Source: Gymnorhina tibicen (lineage: Eukaryota > Chordata > Aves > Passeriformes > Artamidae). Taken from it: a stretch of DNA of 64,000 nt. The stretch spans positions 558,001-622,000 of the forward strand of contig VXAZ01004636.1 in NCBI GenBank assembly GCA_013399875.1, given 5' to 3'. The notes beneath the pieces were generated by a model. That model searched no databases and was not told the origin of the DNA. It saw only the letters and a list, made by a program, of their open reading frames with translations. Shown here piece after piece: positions 11,910 through 21,480 of the stretch (position 1 is its first letter; the number at the start of each line of letters is the position of its first letter). The position numbers and the translations under genes are program-made.

Positions 11910-12610
11910 CTGCCTGAGCCCGCGGCCCCGGCGCGCACCTGCGCGGCCCCGCGGAGGGGGGGCCGGGCCGACAGCCCAGGCGGGGCAGGTGCTGGCGACG
12001 AGGGGCGCGGAGAGCGGCAGGGCGAGGGCAGCGCTGCGTGCCCAGCCCGGGCTCACGCACCCGGTGTAACCCTGGCACTCCTCGGAGCCGTCCTAGGGAG
12101 GTCTTGGGCACGTGGAGGGAGGGGAGGCTGAGGTGCTGCGCTTACCCCCGCGTGGATTTACCGCCGGCGGCAGAGGGAAAAGAGCTCTCCCGGGAAACCG
12201 GCTCCGGTCAGGAACCAGGTGCTCCAGGACAGCCCCAGGAGCCATGAGCGGGAACAACAGCCTCCTCTCGGGATTAAGGAATTCGGGTGGTCCCAGCGCG
12301 GGCTCTCTGCGCGCTGGACAGGGGCGAAACGGCTGCCCGGGTCCCGGGGCCGAGGCCCGATAGCGATGAGCTCGGGGAGCGGGGGACCGGCCGTCCTCGG
12401 GTGCACCCGGGCTGGCGGCGCTTGAAATCCCCGACGGGGCAGCCGAGGACAGTGCATACGGGCAGCCGGCTCTAGGGAGGGTGACAGTAGCGAGGAGCGA
12501 GCGGGCGGTGGTGGCAGGGCAGGGGCGGCCAAGCGCGCTGCCCAGCGCCGGGAGCCCCGGGTCCCGAGCGGCGCAGCCTGGCCCGGCCCCCCCCGGGCAC
12601 AAAGCGCACT
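11910..12610. promoter_or_regulatory. Large CpG island, possible independent promoter
   Basis: About 700 bases of dense CpG and high GC, 4.5 kb upstream of the FOXB1 ATG and separated from the FOXB1 island by ordinary DNA. On the minus strand a donor-like GGG|GTAAGC lies near 12140-12147. This would fit a divergent non-coding transcript, but no exon chain can be supported. Frames of 173 and 152 residues on the minus strand are overlapping low-complexity artefacts. Confidence 0.5.
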
Positions 12611-13816
12611 GCACATCCCAAGCTATCAGGAATACAAGTTTGGGGAACAGTTCTCAGTTCGGCCTTGACAGGCAGGGGGAGTTTGTTTAGTGCTCATTGG
12701 GAAAGGAACAAAATCCTTTTGAAAGGGCGCTAAGTAGTTTCACGCCAAAGTGGCAGATTTGGTGAAGAATGTGGGGTGGGACAAAGCTCCGCCGTTCCCA
12801 GAGCGGCCGGAACTCTTCGGGAAACCGCACCGGGAATTCAAGCACACAGAAAAGCGGGAGACCCCAAGTATCTCGGCTTCCTTCTCCTTCTCCACCCCCG
12901 AGAAGCAAAAGAAGCAGAACCATTAAAAAAAAAAAGAGGGCAAGGCTTAGCCGAAACGCAGCCACTACCAGCAGCCTGGAGTTGACTTTCCAAAACGGGG
13001 GAAGCTTGCTCAGAGCCTGGCATTGTGTTTTGCAGCCTAGGAAACCCTAAGAAGCTGGTACTTCCCCCCTCCTTTCTCTTTTCTCCCAACTGGTTTGTAA
13101 ATATTAACAAGGTTGTGAGCTATTCTCTCACACTTGGTGGATTTTTTTATCCTTGGAAAACTTCTTGGCTTCCCCCCACAGCCCCTCTCCCACTCCTCCC
13201 CTCTGCAAAGCTACACACCTGCTTGCAGCCACAAGGATTCAAAATCAATATTGTATTTGTCACTTTTCTGTCTCCTTTTCCTCTCTCAACAGCCCTGCTT
13301 GCCACTGAGGCGAATTGTGGATTTATGGAGGAAAATTAGCATAAATTATTACCAAATCTGTAAACGTGTGTGGTCTTGCTTGTGGGAAAGGGGGCTATTG
13401 CAAACCTTCCATGCAGAAAGGTGGTCCATGATGGGCTCCATGCAAGGGCTGAATGGCTCTTGCACGAAATAGATTTCCATTGGCTTTACACATTGATATA
13501 ATTGACTTATGTGTATTTTATACAGTTTTCCCAACACTTCCTCTGAGCTCCTTATTTGAATTAGACTTCAGAAAAACTTCTATTTGTTTTGGTTTTCCAC
13601 ACAATGGATTTGGATTCACTTTCACCTTCTCCTCCTCCCTAATGTTGGCTTTCAAAGTAAAAGGCAAGTGCTACAAGTTATATTTAAATCCTATATTGCC
13701 CAAGTCTATCATCTGTTTCGTGCTTAGCACGAGGTGAAACTTTGGGTATCAGTTACTGGGATGACTTTGCCTGCCCTACCCTTCCACTCACACATTCCTT
13801 CATGATGGGGGGAAAA
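12611..13816. other. Intergenic spacer, no gene seen
   Basis: Mixed composition with a GC-rich start, purine-rich ACCATTAAAAAAAAAAAGAGGG near 12920, then AT-rich unique DNA. None of the short frames is recognised. Confidence 0.6.
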
Positions 13817-13916
13817 NNNNNNNNNNNNNNNNNNNNNNNNNNNNNNNNNNNNNNNNNNNNNNNNNNNNNNNNNNNNNNNNNNNNNNNNNNNNNNNNNNNN
13901 NNNNNNNNNNNNNNNN
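13817..13916. other. Assembly gap of exactly 100 N
   Basis: A run of 100 undetermined bases, the conventional placeholder for a gap of unknown size, is flanked on the left by GGGGGGAAAA and on the right by a poly-A/G run to about 13937. The missing sequence is probably low-complexity. A single N also occurs at 14184. Confidence 0.99.
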
Positions 13917-13937
13917 AAAAAAAAAAAAAGGAAAAAA
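13917..13937. repeat. Poly-A/G run at gap edge
   Basis: Thirteen A bases, GG and seven A bases directly follow the N gap. The homopolymer is probably what broke the assembly. Confidence 0.8.
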
Positions 13938-14840
13938 ATTCGGGCTTCTTACAGCCATACCTCGTTTGCACTCAGAGTAGCAAATGACAACGGAAGTCGA
14001 CTTTTCTTTAATTTTACAGCTTGCGGGTTCCTTTTTGCATCAGCGGTTGGTTTGGTTTTTTCTTTCTTCAAAAAGAAAAAGTACCGGCAAAAAGAGGAAG
14101 AAAAATATTTGTCAGTTTGTGAATTTTCTGAGCTGTCTTTTTGATAGGCATCCCAGGAGCGAACTTGGGCCAAGAGACAAAACNTCCTTACACCCACATA
14201 TTTGGGGGTTCTCAATACAAAAATAGAAGCCTTCTGGCCAGTGTCCTAGGGGATGCTGGGAGGAATCTCTCCTCATTTCAGAGTATTGTCTTTCCTACCG
14301 TATAACAAATGTCCATCGTCTCATCATCTCTTATACCTCCCCCCACCAAAAAAAAAAAAAATAGTTTGGAGGCTGCCTTCCTGCCCTGCCCGGCTGGACG
14401 AAGCATCTCGGAGCCGGTTAACTGAGCAAGGCAGCTCCCGGGCTCTGAACAGCACAAACACTCCCGGGCCCTTCTCTGCAAGGGGCAGAGGGTGGTATGC
14501 GGCAGGTCTTCCCCCGCAAAGGGCTCGTTAGCTCGGCAGCGCGGGGCCAGTCGGCTTCTCGGATTCCTAGAAACACAATTATTTACTCATTATTCTCTAA
14601 ACGACATCCTGCCCCGAGAGAGAGGGAATAGATGGGACTGCGGGCAGCTGGGTTGGGACGAGGGGAGCACGGTTTAACACACACGAGGTCGGCGCTGGTC
14701 GCAGTGTGAAATGCGGTTTGAGGCTCCTGCCAGGTTTGAGGGAGCCCTGCTTGATGGGGGACCGACCCTCCGAGAAGACTCCAAGGCTCTCGCAGAGCCC
14801 GTCTCGCAGCAGCCGCGCTGCACAGAGCTGCCGCCGCTCT
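13938..14840. other. Non-coding spacer
   Basis: AT-rich to about 14370, including a poly-A run at about 14349-14361, then moderately GC-rich to 14840. No gene recognised. The AT island AACACAATTATTTACTCATTATTC near 14570 may belong to the enhancer block that follows. Confidence 0.55.
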
Positions 14841-14849
14841 CCCTCCCCC

Positions 14850-15085
14850 AACCTGGCTATTTTTGCTGAATTAAGAAGGTGACATTATTCTTCTTTTCAA
14901 GTACTTCTGTTAATATTGAAAAACGTGTGCTTGCATTTCAAGCGCGCGCGCTCAGCCTCAGCAGCCATTTCAATATTAATGAAATTGTTTAATCTCCTAA
15001 ATTCATCGTGTTTAAGTTACGTTTTGGTGAGTTATTGACCGACTCCGAAAATATTGTTAATGGAGTTGATGTGTATTCACCACAA
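14850..15085. promoter_or_regulatory. Candidate conserved enhancer F with nested inverted repeats
   Basis: A unique AT-rich block about 2 kb upstream of the FOXB1 ATG: GCTGAATTAAGAAGGTGACA, TTAATATTGAAA, TTTCAATATTAATGAAATTG and ATTGTTAATGGAG. It contains the perfect 12-bp inverted repeat described separately. Texture and position suggest a proximal enhancer; conservation is untested. Confidence 0.45.
14910..14979 (+). other. 70-base nested hairpin element
   Basis: TTAATATTGAAA at 14910-14921 is the exact reverse complement of TTTCAATATTAA at 14968-14979. Inside, 14924-14933 pairs with 14939-14948 (8 Watson-Crick and 2 G-U pairs if transcribed from the + strand) around a CATTT loop. The inner right arm is part of a (GC)5 run at 14942-14951. 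It might be an RNA structure or paired homeodomain sites. Confidence 0.45.
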
Positions 15086-16099
15086 AGGCTCTTCCTCCCC
15101 GGGCTTGCAGCTCCCGAGACAATCTTCAATTCTGGCTCTAGGGTGACAGGATGCACCGCAGCCTCGGGAATACACATCATACAAACTTCCCTCCTGTGCC
15201 AGGGCAAGCCTGGGACCATCCGGGCCTGATCCTCCCCCCAGGACACACGGCTGGCTGGGAGTTGCTCCTCTGGGCTGCGGTTCCAGGATCGGGCCTTGGT
15301 TCCCGGGGAGGAGGGAGTACCGTGCATCAGAGAGAGCCGTAACTCGGGTGTTGCACGTCCTGCCTGCTCCCACGCGCACAAGTGCGCACCGAGAAGCACA
15401 CAGGCAGGCGAGCAGTCTGAGACACATCACGCAAATGCCGCAGAAGGCGTCAAGTTGACGATATTTAGCACAGTGACCGCTGACACGGAGCCATTAGCCC
15501 AGACCAGCTCTGCGGGACCCCCCAGCCTCGAGGCCGGCCGGCCGGAGGGCGCGCAAGCGGATCCTCCCCGGCCCCGTGAGCAGAGCCGCGGCGTGGAGGG
15601 CAGCTCGTTACCGAGCACACCGGGGATAGCCACGGCCAGGAGCCCATTCGCTCTGGTGTATTGAGAGCAGCTCCCGCGGCTTTACACCAACAGGTTCGCG
15701 GAACTAGAGCAGAGGTCCTGCATGGGCTGGGGCGGGGTGGGAGGGTGGTGGGGGGAGAGTAAGTTCCCGGGGCGGCTACCGAGGAGCCCCGATCTTACCG
15801 CTCCTCGAAAGAACCTCCGCCAGGGGAGAGCCGATTTGGCAAAGAGAAAGTCTCTCGTTACAGGGAAAAAGGCTCGCCTTAAGTTAGCCAACAATACAAA
15901 TCAGATAACAATGCAGAACAAACAGAATACCACAGCCAAGCAATTTCCATGTCAAACATCCCACTGCTCAGTACCTCCATTTGTAAGTGCGAATTGCAGA
16001 CTAAGCTTCCTGCAAAGTCCACAGAGAGGTTAGTGCATACCTTCCCCCCCACCCCCAGCCACCGGGTACCATCGCACTGCAATTCCGCTGGCGGAGCCT
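15086..16099. other. GC-balanced upstream region of FOXB1
   Basis: No gene recognised. It contains a CpG-dense patch at 15480-15620, a G-quadruplex-type run at 15724-15755 and AT-rich sequence from 15880. Frames of 122-136 residues are on opposite strands of the same DNA and are not accepted. Confidence 0.6.
15724..15755 (+). other. G-quadruplex-forming motif
   Basis: G-runs at 15724-15726, 15729-15732, 15734-15737, 15739-15741, 15743-15745 and 15750-15755 are separated by loops of 1-4 bases. The motif fits the canonical G3+N1-7 pattern and lies 1.3 kb upstream of the FOXB1 ATG. Confidence 0.6.
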
Positions 16100-16330
16100 T
16101 TTCACCCCTCGCCTTGTCTTCAAATGGAAATGATTCCCATTGGCCCAAGGTGTCCATGTAAATAGGTGTAAATGAAACCAGATTATGCCTTTCTCTCCAG
16201 CCCCCTCCTCCCCGCTCCCCTCCCCCTGCTCCCAAGGCGATTGTCATATGATAGCAAAGAAGTGGCACATTAATGAAGCGCCTCTACAGGGGTCTTTTCT
16301 GCTCATGTCACCACATAAAACTATCAGATG
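16100..16330. promoter_or_regulatory. Candidate proximal promoter/enhancer of FOXB1
   Basis: This AT-balanced block is directly upstream of the CpG island holding the predicted leader. It contains an inverted CCAAT box (ATTGG at 16139-16143), a C/T-rich Sp1-like stretch at about 16200-16237 and a homeodomain-type ATTAAT near 16270. The context, up to 1 kb before the ATG, suggests a promoter-proximal control region. No start site can be read from the sequence. Confidence 0.4.
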
Positions 16331-16439
16331 GTTAGAGGAAGGACATGGAGGCAACTACTTAGCTCATCGCCGCTGCAGAGAAGCAAACAAGCCTCTGCCA
16401 CAGTCCAGCTGCCGGTGGTGTAAAAGAAGCTGATTCAGC

Positions 16440-16629
16440 CCGCGGAGGCGAAGGGAGGGGTGTACAAGAGGATTCCCAAAACCGAGCCAGCTCGCTGCCT
16501 CCTCAGGACTAAACCGGAGCAGCGTGGCCGCGAAAGGAGCGAGAGACACGCCGGAGGAGCGGGGTGGGAAAGAGTCCGGACTCCCAGCTGCGTCCCGGAT
16601 GCGGACTGTCAACTTCCAGCAACTTTAAG
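16440..16629 (+). other. FOXB1: Predicted FOXB1 5'-UTR exon (3' boundary supported, 5' end uncertain)
   Basis: The sequence ends in AACTTTAAG|GTGGGC, a reasonable splice donor at 16629/16630. It lies in the same CpG island as the coding exon. The transcription start cannot be fixed: no canonical TATA box is present, only a weak CATAAAACT near 16314. The exon contains a short upstream ORF at 16599-16628. Transcription of this exon is inferred, not shown. Confidence 0.45.
16599..16628 (+). CDS. Short upstream ORF in predicted FOXB1 leader
   Basis: An ATG at 16599 opens a 9-codon frame (MRTVNFQQL) that stops with TAA at 16626-16628, one base before the predicted splice donor. If the intron is removed, the stop would lie only 25 bases upstream of the FOXB1 ATG. 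That close spacing could limit re-initiation and reduce FOXB1 translation. The ATG has G at -3 (GGATGC context: C at -3 or G depending on alignment), so initiation strength is moderate at best. It may simply be chance. Confidence 0.25.
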   Translation: MRTVNFQQL

Positions 16630-17044
16630 GTGGGCATATGCAGGGGCTGGCATGGAGTTGGGTGGGAGACGAGACGAGGGGAGGGGATGGGGTCCCCTTC
16701 TCCTCTCCGAGACCAGAAGGCAGAGCTATCACTAGAGTAACTTTACGGACGCGGGCTGCTGCGGGAAGGCCAGGCTGAGGGAGGCCGGAGCTGGGAGAGG
16801 AACATCGCTTTTCCCCCTCCGGAGGCACAGGGCTCCTGGCTGTCTTCTGCCCTCATCCGCGCCCCCACACTCGCCCCTCCTTCCGAGGGCTGAGATCCAC
16901 CGTGCCCCTTCCCTGTGCCCCTCTTTCTCCAGCCCGGCCCCAGACCCACCGGCTGACCCGACTGGGTGTCCGTGCAAATCCTCTCGGACTCACCCCTCTA
17001 CCCCCTCCTCCCGCCCCCCTCCCCTTGTCGCTGCCCTTCTGCAG
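16630..17044 (+). other. FOXB1: Predicted 5'-UTR intron of FOXB1
   Basis: The donor is AAG|GTGGGC at 16630. The acceptor is a long pyrimidine tract (about 17000-17040, CCCCTCCCC and TGCCCTTCTG) ending in CAG at 17042-17044, 24 bases before the FOXB1 ATG. The 415-base interval is C/T-rich towards its 3' end, as expected for an intron. A 5'-UTR intron in front of an intronless coding region is plausible for this family, but no transcript evidence is available here. Confidence 0.5.
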
Positions 17045-17068
17045 ATCTCCGCGGGTCACCTAGCGAAG

Positions 17069-18031
17069 ATGCCTCGCCCGGGCAGAAACACTTACAGTGA
17101 TCAGAAGCCTCCCTATTCCTACATCTCGCTGACCGCCATGGCGATCCAGAGCTCCCCGGAGAAGATGCTGCCCCTGAGCGAGATCTACAAGTTCATCATG
17201 GACCGCTTCCCCTACTACCGGGAGAACACACAGCGCTGGCAGAACTCCCTCCGCCACAACCTCTCCTTCAACGACTGCTTCATCAAGATCCCGCGCCGCC
17301 CCGACCAGCCGGGCAAGGGCAGCTTCTGGGCGCTGCACCCCAGCTGCGGGGACATGTTCGAGAACGGCAGCTTCCTGCGCCGCCGCAAGCGCTTCAAGGT
17401 GGTCAAGTCGGACCATCTGGCCCCCAGCAAGCCGGCGGACGCGGCGCAGTACCTGCAGCAGCAAGCGAAGCTGCGGCTGAGCGCCCTTGCGGCCACCGGC
17501 ACCCACCTGCCCCAGATGTCCACGTACAACCTCGGCGTGTCCCAGCCCTCCAGCTTCAAGCACCCCTTCGCTATCGAGAACATCATCGCCAGAGAGTACA
17601 AGATGCCCGGGGGCCTCGCCTTTTCCACGATGCAGCCCATGCCGGCCGCCTACCCCCTCCCCAATCAGTTGACTACGGTGGGCAGCTCCATTGGCACGGG
17701 CTGGCCCCACATGTACAGCTCCGGCATGATCGACACCGCCACCCCCATCTCCATGGCCAGCAGCGAGTACGGCGCCTACGGCGTGCCCATCAAACCGCTC
17801 TGCCATGGGGGGCAGACTTTGCCGGCCATCCCCGTCCCCATCAAGCCTACCCCTGCCGCGGTGCCGGCCCTGCCCGCCCTGCCCGCGCCCATCCCCACCA
17901 TCCTCTCGAACTCGCCGCCTTCCCTCAGTCCCACGTCCTCGCAGACGGCCACCAGCCAGAGCAGCCCGGCCACCCCCAGCGAGACTCTCACCAGCCCGGC
18001 GCCCGCCCTGCACTCCGTGGCGGTGCACTGA
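17069..18031 (+). CDS. FOXB1: Forkhead box protein B1, complete single-exon coding sequence
   Basis: Nuclear winged-helix transcription factor; in vertebrates FOXB1 acts in the developing midbrain, hypothalamus (mammillary body) and spinal cord. The 320-residue protein starts [20 protein letters not shown]. The forkhead domain spans about residues 12-110: recognition helix around W57-N68 with the DNA-contacting RHN at 62-64, and a basic RRRKRFK nuclear-localisation tail at 104-110. An eh1-like Groucho/TLE-binding motif, FAIENII, lies at 167-173. The C-terminus is Pro/Ala/Ser/Thr-rich and ends HSVAVH. Length is close to the roughly 325 residues I recall for mammalian FOXB1, with the small differences in the low-complexity part. 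The start has A at -3 and precedes the invariant N-terminus; no earlier in-frame start is plausible because the upstream acceptor lies 24 bases away. There is no frameshift or internal stop. FOXB2 is the nearest alternative, but it carries a long His/Ala-rich middle that is absent here. Confidence 0.98.
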   Translation: MPRPGRNTYSDQKPPYSYISLTAMAIQSSPEKMLPLSEIYKFIMDRFPYYRENTQRWQNSLRHNLSFNDCFIKIPRRPDQPGKGSFWALHPSCGDMFENGSFLRRRKRFKVVKSDHLAPSKPADAAQYLQQQAKLRLSALAATGTHLPQMSTYNLGVSQPSSFKHPFAIENIIAREYKMPGGLAFSTMQPMPAAYPLPNQLTTVGSSIGTGWPHMYSSGMIDTATPISMASSEYGAYGVPIKPLCHGGQTLPAIPVPIKPTPAAVPALPALPAPIPTILSNSPPSLSPTSSQTATSQSSPATPSETLTSPAPALHSVAVH

Positions 18032-18599
18032 CCCGGGCCGCCTGCACGGACGCTGCCTTCCCCTTTCTCCCAAAGTTTCCTCGGAGCTCTCCTCCCTCCC
18101 CTTCTCTCCCTCCTTCCGCTTCTTTCCCCTCTCGTCTCTACTCTTCTCCTCGAAAGCAGAGACAACACCCCGTGGGAAACTGAGGTTTGCCGTTCGCGTG
18201 AGCTCCCTTTCCGCTTCGCCCTTGCAGCCGAGCCCTCCCTCGCGGCTCGGCTTCTCCCCTGGTTCTGAACTTTGTTTTCCGTTCTTCTGAGGCGAAAGGA
18301 ACCGGCCCGGCCCGCCCCCTCCCGCCCGGTAGGAACTGCCACTTGCATCGCTAGTTTTCCAAAAGTACTTCAGGCATCTTCGATTTGTCGGCGACCAGGC
18401 AAGCCTGGCTCGGCAATGCCTCTTTCCCTTCCTTTGTCTGGGGAAAAGCAGGGGTTTATACAGGAACGATCTTAAGTACCATAAACAAGGATGGCTGCTG
18501 TGTCACTGCATGAGAGCAGCGACGTTTCCAGCCTCCAAGCAGCAAAGGCTTGGATCTTGGAAACGCCGGGAAGTGCTCGGTGTCCTTTGTGTGGGTGCG

Positions 18600-18775
18600 T
18601 GTCCCCTTGTTCCGCCAAGGGCAGGGTTCCGGCGGGGCAGCGCTGCGGCCCCGCGGGCTGAGGCGGCCCCGAGCAGGAGCGGGGCGCGGGCGGCCGCGGC
18701 CCGCAGGTGAGGGAGCGGCGGGGGCGGCGCGGAGCCGGACCCACGCGACGGAACCGCGCCGGGCCACTCACGCCA
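18600..18775. promoter_or_regulatory. CpG-rich patch within probable FOXB1 3' UTR
   Basis: A CpG-dense patch distinct from the coding island and 570 bases after the stop. It could be part of the shared island complex. A donor-like CAG|GTGAGG at about 18705 is noted on the + strand, but no downstream exon can be supported. Confidence 0.45.
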
Positions 18776-18974
18776 CACCTATAATGTTTACAAAGCGCCT
18801 GTTTTAATGTAAATACTGAACTTGCATCTGTACTGTAAATCAGATGAGGTCCCTTTTGCAGTACCTGTTGTAACGTGGATGTTTACTGTAGTTTTCAGGT
18901 GAAAGAGAAGGAGGAGTTGACTTATATGTTAACTTCTGATTAACCCGAAGGTTTGGGGAGCTGAGGCTTTCTTT

Positions 18975-19068
18975 GTTGTTGGTTTTTTGGTTGTTGTTGT
19001 TATTTTTAAAATTTTGTAGCTATTTATTTCATAGCTTAAAAACAAACAACAACAATAATTACAATAAA
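18975..19068. repeat. GTT / AAC simple runs
   Basis: (GTT)n-rich sequence near 18975-19003 and AAC-rich sequence at 19041-19056 lie in opposite orientation about 40 bases apart. They can pair imperfectly as a stem in the transcript just before the poly(A) signals. Confidence 0.5.
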
Positions 19069-19074
19069 AATAAA
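19063..19074 (+). terminator. Tandem poly(A) signals AATAAA
   Basis: There are two adjacent AATAAA hexamers, at 19063-19068 and 19069-19074, about 1.03 kb after the FOXB1 stop. They are the first canonical signals on the + strand in an AT-rich stretch. A further ATTAAA is at 19569-19574. Which one is used cannot be told from sequence. Confidence 0.5.
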
Positions 19075-19539
19075 CCTGTTACCAAGCACACGACCCGACA
19101 TAGCTTAAAGAAAAGCTGCTGCAGTCACTGATAAAATGTGGAAAAGTAATACAACAGCAGGTACAAACTGTGGAAGTCATCCTGATTTCTGCTGGAGCTT
19201 TGCAGACAAGAGAGAGGGGGCTAGGGAAACTGTAAATGTTTGTGCATACGAATGATTATAAAATGTGTAAAATGCACTTTTGTTTGGTATACTCCTTTCT
19301 AGTTTTAGGTAGTTTGCTGGAAACTGAACTGTTGTTCTGTTGTGAACTGCTTAAGTTAAGGAAAAAAAAAAAAGAACACCCCCTCCAAACAGCATTAGTG
19401 TCTATTGAAACTGTAAGGACATTTCTTTTTAACTTTTTTTTCCCTGTACAGAATAAGCATGGCATTTTAAATATCGGTGTTCTTGTTCCCAGCATGTGTG
19501 TTTTAAGACAAAGGTTAAAAAGTGTCTACGCTAAATTAT

Positions 19540-21220
19540 GAACCTAGTCGTCCAAATAATATTTTCTCATTAAAATATGTAAATGCAGATTTAGTTTCTT
19601 ATTTGTCTTTTTAAAGAGTTTACACGAGAAAAGTAAAAACATTAGTTCATGATGAAGGAATGGTGTTATTCCAATATTTAGATAATCTAAACAGCCTTTT
19701 CACGCAAGGCTACTATAAATATAGTTATTAACATAGCGCAACTTCTTAGATAGAATTGTCGTTATCGCCGGTTTAGCAAAGGGAGGACGTGTTCTGTGGG
19801 GTTTATATCTATATATCTGTACATCTGTGCATACACACACATCTGCATTTGTGCCTTATACACTTATATCGAATATAAACACGTATTACATTCATGCCTA
19901 TGTGTATGTATACTTACCACATACTCACTCCCAGTTACATTTTCTCTAAACAGTATACAAATTAATAAGCTTCTGCAGTACAGAGCAAACATAAAAATAT
20001 CTTTAAAGAATTAGTTACTTTTTTAAGACTGAGAACACTGAATTTTTGTCAGTGGTGTTCCTTCTTACAAGTGGCATCGCAAAATCTTTTTTGAGTAAAA
20101 GTGAGCTATTGTAGCCTTTTACCCGGCATTTAAACCTCCTCAAGCAGAAGTTAGTCCAACCACTGCAACAATTTCTCCATCCTTATCGATCAACACTTTC
20201 CAAAACCAGTAGTTTGCAAAGTGTAACACAATTATACCTGTCTTTCTGTAATTCAATATACAGTCCTTTTTAAAAAGTAAGGGCAAAGTAGCTACAATGA
20301 AAACAGGATTCTGGGCACTTTCTAGTGGGGTTCCCCAAATCTGCTAGAGATTTTACAAGGATTGTGCAACTGCTGAAAATTATAGAAGCCATCTATAATT
20401 GAAGTGAGTAAATAAGTGCCTTGGAGATGAGGCATTCTCTGAGCACAGTTACAAGACAACCACATACTGAAGTGCTTACTAGCAAGAAAACGACATTGTA
20501 TTCTAATGAAGTGACAAGATTCACGAATTCTACGGCAATGATGTTACAGAGGTTTTGTCTCTGACTGATCTCTCTGAATTTCTGGAACATAAACGCAGTA
20601 AGTGACATTCCCATTTCCTTACTACATACCATAAGGTCCTTGCAAAAGTTTCAAGATTAATGTAGAGGGCAATTAATCCAGTTGCGACCATTTTTTTTTT
20701 AAAGAACGGATCCCACACACAGAAAAAAGGTGGAAAATACATGAATCATTGGGCTGATTAAAATGCATGAAGCTGCTAAAGCTTGTCAGATGGGGGACAA
20801 CTGAACTCATTCATCAAGTCCAACCCACGATTATATCAACACCATCAGTTAAAGAAAGCATTCAAAACTTATCACCAGATCAATGGACACATAACTCGAC
20901 AAACTTTTCCTAAACAAGCGATGACCTACATTTTTAGACAACGAGGACGCTTTTTCTCCTTCCCTTTTTTCTTTAAAGATCTAGCAGTCAGAACAAATCC
21001 TCAGAGATGAAATCCGAGCTCAATTACAAGATGAAGCTGCACTTTCAGAGTCTTTTTTTTTTAAACTACATAGTAACGGCGGAGATAAAGGTCTGAAAAG
21101 ATTATGCCCCAAAGCCAAATATTTTCAAAAGGTGCAATAGGTTTCTCGCTGCAAAATGCGAGTCTGAGACTCACTACCGCACATTCAAAGTGCCATTTTC
21201 CTCTTTATCTCTGCGATTGC
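19540..21220. other. AT-rich downstream flank of FOXB1
   Basis: Unique AT-rich sequence with scattered homeodomain-type motifs (for example around 19650-19780 and 20650-20900). There is no coding frame of substance. A CA/TA-rich stretch lies at about 19801-19915. Possible enhancer content, but nothing decisive. Confidence 0.5.
19569..19574 (+). terminator. Alternative poly(A) signal ATTAAA
   Basis: The common variant hexamer ATTAAA lies 1.5 kb after the FOXB1 stop, inside AT-rich sequence. It is a possible distal cleavage signal if the tandem AATAAA at 19063 is bypassed. Confidence 0.2.
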
Positions 21221-21224
21221 CCTA

Positions 21225-21340
21225 GACTGCCCAGGCCCGGGGACCCCCCTGGCCACCGCGCCCTCTCCCGAGCCGCGGCCGCCAGAGCGCAGCCCGCGGG
21301 GCCGCCGCGCTCCTCCGCGCATCTCCGCCCGCGCCCCCAA
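21225..21340. promoter_or_regulatory. Small CpG island downstream of FOXB1
   Basis: A short, sharply bounded CpG-dense stretch (GAGCCGCGGCCGCC, GGGGCCGCCGCGC) surrounded by AT-rich DNA. It is followed by an enhancer-like block at 21340-21480. Confidence 0.5.
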
Positions 21341-21480
21341 ATGTTGTGATGCCGATTTCAAACAAATACTCAGCTCAGCGCGTCGCTTGAATTTACTGCT
21401 TTGACTTGTTAAATCTCCCTAATGGCTCAAGTCCAATGTCAATAAACACAGATCTGAAATAGAGCAGCAACAGACAACAG
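21340..21480. promoter_or_regulatory. Candidate enhancer K
   Basis: Unique block with ATGTTGTGATGCCGATTTC, GCGCGTCGCTTGAATTTAC, TTGTTAAATCTCCCTAATGG and TGTCAATAAACACAG, the last a forkhead-like site. It is bounded by CpG-rich DNA on both sides. Confidence 0.35.

Larger units (their letters stand above)
16440..18340. promoter_or_regulatory. CpG island covering FOXB1 leader, coding exon and early 3' UTR
   Basis: Dense CpG and high GC extend from the predicted leader through the coding exon to about 18340, where composition falls. Developmental transcription-factor genes are commonly wholly embedded in such islands, which are Polycomb targets in cells where the gene is silent. Confidence 0.8.
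18032..19080 (+). other. FOXB1: Probable FOXB1 3' UTR
   Basis: This is non-coding sequence after the TGA. The first 300 bases are C/T-rich; a GC-rich patch follows at 18600-18775. An AT-rich stretch at 18780-18960 (AATGTTTACAAAGCGCC onwards) has the look of conserved 3'-UTR sequence, and it is followed by GTT and AAC runs. The first good poly(A) signals are at 19063-19074, so the UTR would be about 1.05 kb, but a longer form is possible. Confidence 0.5.

Noticed and set aside
12093..12616. Minus-strand frames of 173 and 152 residues
   Set aside because: Two frames of the same strand open over the same GC-rich island. No recognisable protein features.
17060..18073. 337-residue open frame antisense to FOXB1
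   Set aside because: It is Arg/Gly/Val-rich, lies exactly over the FOXB1 exon and arises from the GC-rich codon pattern of the sense gene.
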